Source of the DNA: Citrobacter koseri ATCC BAA-895
GTDB taxonomy: Bacteria; Pseudomonadota; Gammaproteobacteria; Enterobacterales; Enterobacteriaceae
Direction: 5' to 3'
DNA: 64,000 nt
Assembly (NCBI RefSeq): GCF_000018045.1
Contig: NC_009792.1
Location: forward strand, 1,798,001-1,862,000
In this document: positions 63,133 through 64,000 of the stretch, in pieces
How positions within the stretch are numbered: the first letter of the stretch is position 1
How the letters are laid out: each line of letters opens with the position of its first letter
The notes under the pieces: generated by a model
Seen by the model: the letters and a program-made list of their open reading frames with translations, nothing else
What the model was told of the DNA's origin: nothing
The model's database searches: none
Position numbers and translations under genes: made by a program

Positions 63133-63252
63133 ACAGAATTCGAGTTGCAGGACGGCGGCAAGCGAGTCACTCCCTGAAAGCGCACAGAAATACGTGGCCG
63201 GGGAGCGCGAACGCCGCCGACGCGCCTGCGACGTGAAGGATGACGAGTGTCT
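63133..63252. repeat. Divergent ERIC-like element forming the mdtH leader
   Basis: The sequence keeps the ERIC outline: AATTCGAGTTGCAG, GGCGGCAAGCGAGT, then CGGGGAGCGCGAACGCCGCC, then CTGCGACGTGAAGGATGACG. The ends form a long imperfect inverted repeat (TTCGAGTTGCAGG with CCTGCGACGTGAA; GGCGGC with GCCGCC). The central part has drifted from the consensus. The rest of the 360-bp rimJ-mdtH gap is AT-rich and shows only the rimJ promoter. Confidence 0.65.
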
Positions 63253-63267
63253 TTCCCGGGAGGGGAA

Positions 63268-64000
63268 ATGTCGCGTGTCTCGCAGGCCAGGAACCTGGGT
63301 AAATATTTCCTGCTCATCGATAATATGCTGGTCGTATTAGGCTTTTTCGTGGTGTTTCCACTGATCTCCATTCGCTTTGTCGACCAGATGGGCTGGGCGG
63401 CATTGATGGTCGGCATTGCGCTCGGACTGCGCCAGTTCATCCAGCAAGGGCTGGGCATTTTTGGCGGCGCGATTGCCGACCGTTTTGGCGCGAAGCCAAT
63501 GATTGTTACCGGGATGCTTATGCGCGCAGCCGGATTCGCGACGATGGGGATCGCCCATGAGCCCTGGCTGCTCTGGTTTTCCTGCTTTCTTTCCGGGCTT
63601 GGCGGCACCCTTTTCGATCCGCCGCGCTCTGCGCTGGTCGTCAAGCTGATTCGCCCTGAACAACGCGGTCGTTTCTTTTCGCTGTTGATGATGCAGGACA
63701 GCGCGGGCGCCGTGACTGGCGCGCTATTGGGTAGCTGGTTGTTACAGTACGATTTTCGTCTGGTATGCGCGACGGGGGCGGTACTGTTCGTTTTGTGCGC
63801 CGCGTTTAACGCCTGGTTGCTTCCGGCATGGAAGCTGTCAACGGTGAAAATCCCGGTACGCGAGGGCATGGGGCGCGTCATGGCGGACAAACGGTTCGTG
63901 ACTTACGTACTGACCCTGGCGGGATACTACATGCTGGCCGTACAGGTAATGCTGATGCTGCCCATCATGGTCAATGACATCGCGGGATCACCGTCCGCCG
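63268..64000 (+). CDS. mdtH: MFS multidrug efflux protein MdtH, N-terminal part (cut by window end)
   Basis: This inner-membrane major facilitator transporter confers low-level quinolone resistance in E. coli when over-expressed. The first 244 codons are visible; the full protein should be about 402 residues. The ATG follows GGGAGGGG closely. MFS motif A appears as GGAIADRFGAKPM after the second membrane segment. The promoter was not identified; an ERIC-like element ends 15 bp before the start. Confidence 0.96.
   Translation, partial: MSRVSQARNLGKYFLLIDNMLVVLGFFVVFPLISIRFVDQMGWAALMVGIALGLRQFIQQGLGIFGGAIADRFGAKPMIVTGMLMRAAGFATMGIAHEPWLLWFSCFLSGLGGTLFDPPRSALVVKLIRPEQRGRFFSLLMMQDSAGAVTGALLGSWLLQYDFRLVCATGAVLFVLCAAFNAWLLPAWKLSTVKIPVREGMGRVMADKRFVTYVLTLAGYYMLAVQVMLMLPIMVNDIAGSPSA

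Noticed and set aside
63117..63890. 257-codon open frame antisense to mdtH
   Set aside because: It runs through the ERIC-like leader and the coding strand of mdtH; low-complexity Pro/Ser/Arg composition typical of shadows.

Overview
The window is a 64 kb stretch of core chromosome from an enteric bacterium of the Escherichia-Salmonella-Citrobacter group. Almost every gene has a direct E. coli or Salmonella counterpart in the same order, from phoQ to mdtH. Some proteins (FlgM, FlgL, PepT, FhuE N-terminus) differ from the E. coli K-12 and S. Typhimurium versions I remember. The E. coli genes ycfZ and ymfA are absent between cobB and potD, as in Salmonella. My best guess is Citrobacter or a deep Salmonella lineage; this rests on memory and was not checked by alignment. 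I see no insertion sequence, prophage, CRISPR array, tRNA or rRNA.

Layout, left to right. 1-8.4 kb: the 3' part of phoQ, the ribosomal oxygenase roxA, peptidase pepT, the spermidine/putrescine transporter potABCD and the deacylase cobB. 8.5-12.6 kb: nagK and the lipoprotein-release operon lolCDE. 12.9-18.8 kb: ycfT, the repair coupling factor mfd and ldtC. 18.8-26.2 kb: the divergent pair bhsA/comR, then ycfJ, ndh and the run hinT-ycfL-lpoB-thiK-nagZ-ycfP. 26.5-30.4 kb: the siderophore receptor fhuE and the glucose permease ptsG. 30.8-41.5 kb: a long leftward block, yceD-rpmF-plsX-fabHDG-acpP-fabF-pabC-mltG-tmk-holB-ycfH, joining fatty acid synthesis to folate, cell wall and replication functions. 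41.5-47.3 kb: the small RNA SraB, yceF, rluC and rne with its long leader. 47.4-58.9 kb: the complete flg cluster (flgBCDEFGHIJKL leftward, flgAMN rightward). 59-64 kb: murJ, mviM, yceH, rimJ and the start of mdtH.

Cell-envelope functions recur: NagZ and NagK recycle peptidoglycan sugars; LdtC, LpoB, MltG and MurJ build or remodel the wall; LolCDE exports lipoproteins such as LpoB, YcfL and FlgH. The flagellar block carries readable control sites: an FlhDC box between flgA and flgB, and sigma-28 promoters before flgM and flgK.

I found no undescribed multigene system. The most interesting signals are in non-coding DNA. An ERIC (IRU) element is inserted in the ptsG leader just upstream of the SgrS target and creates a 12-codon upstream ORF through that target. 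A divergent ERIC-like element forms the mdtH leader. The yceD promoter predicts a nearly leaderless mRNA directly after SraB. Two GNRA-capped hairpins separate rpmF from plsX. The bhsA/comR region holds a perfect CRP box and a candidate ComR operator. Eight REP/BIME clusters occupy intergenic gaps.
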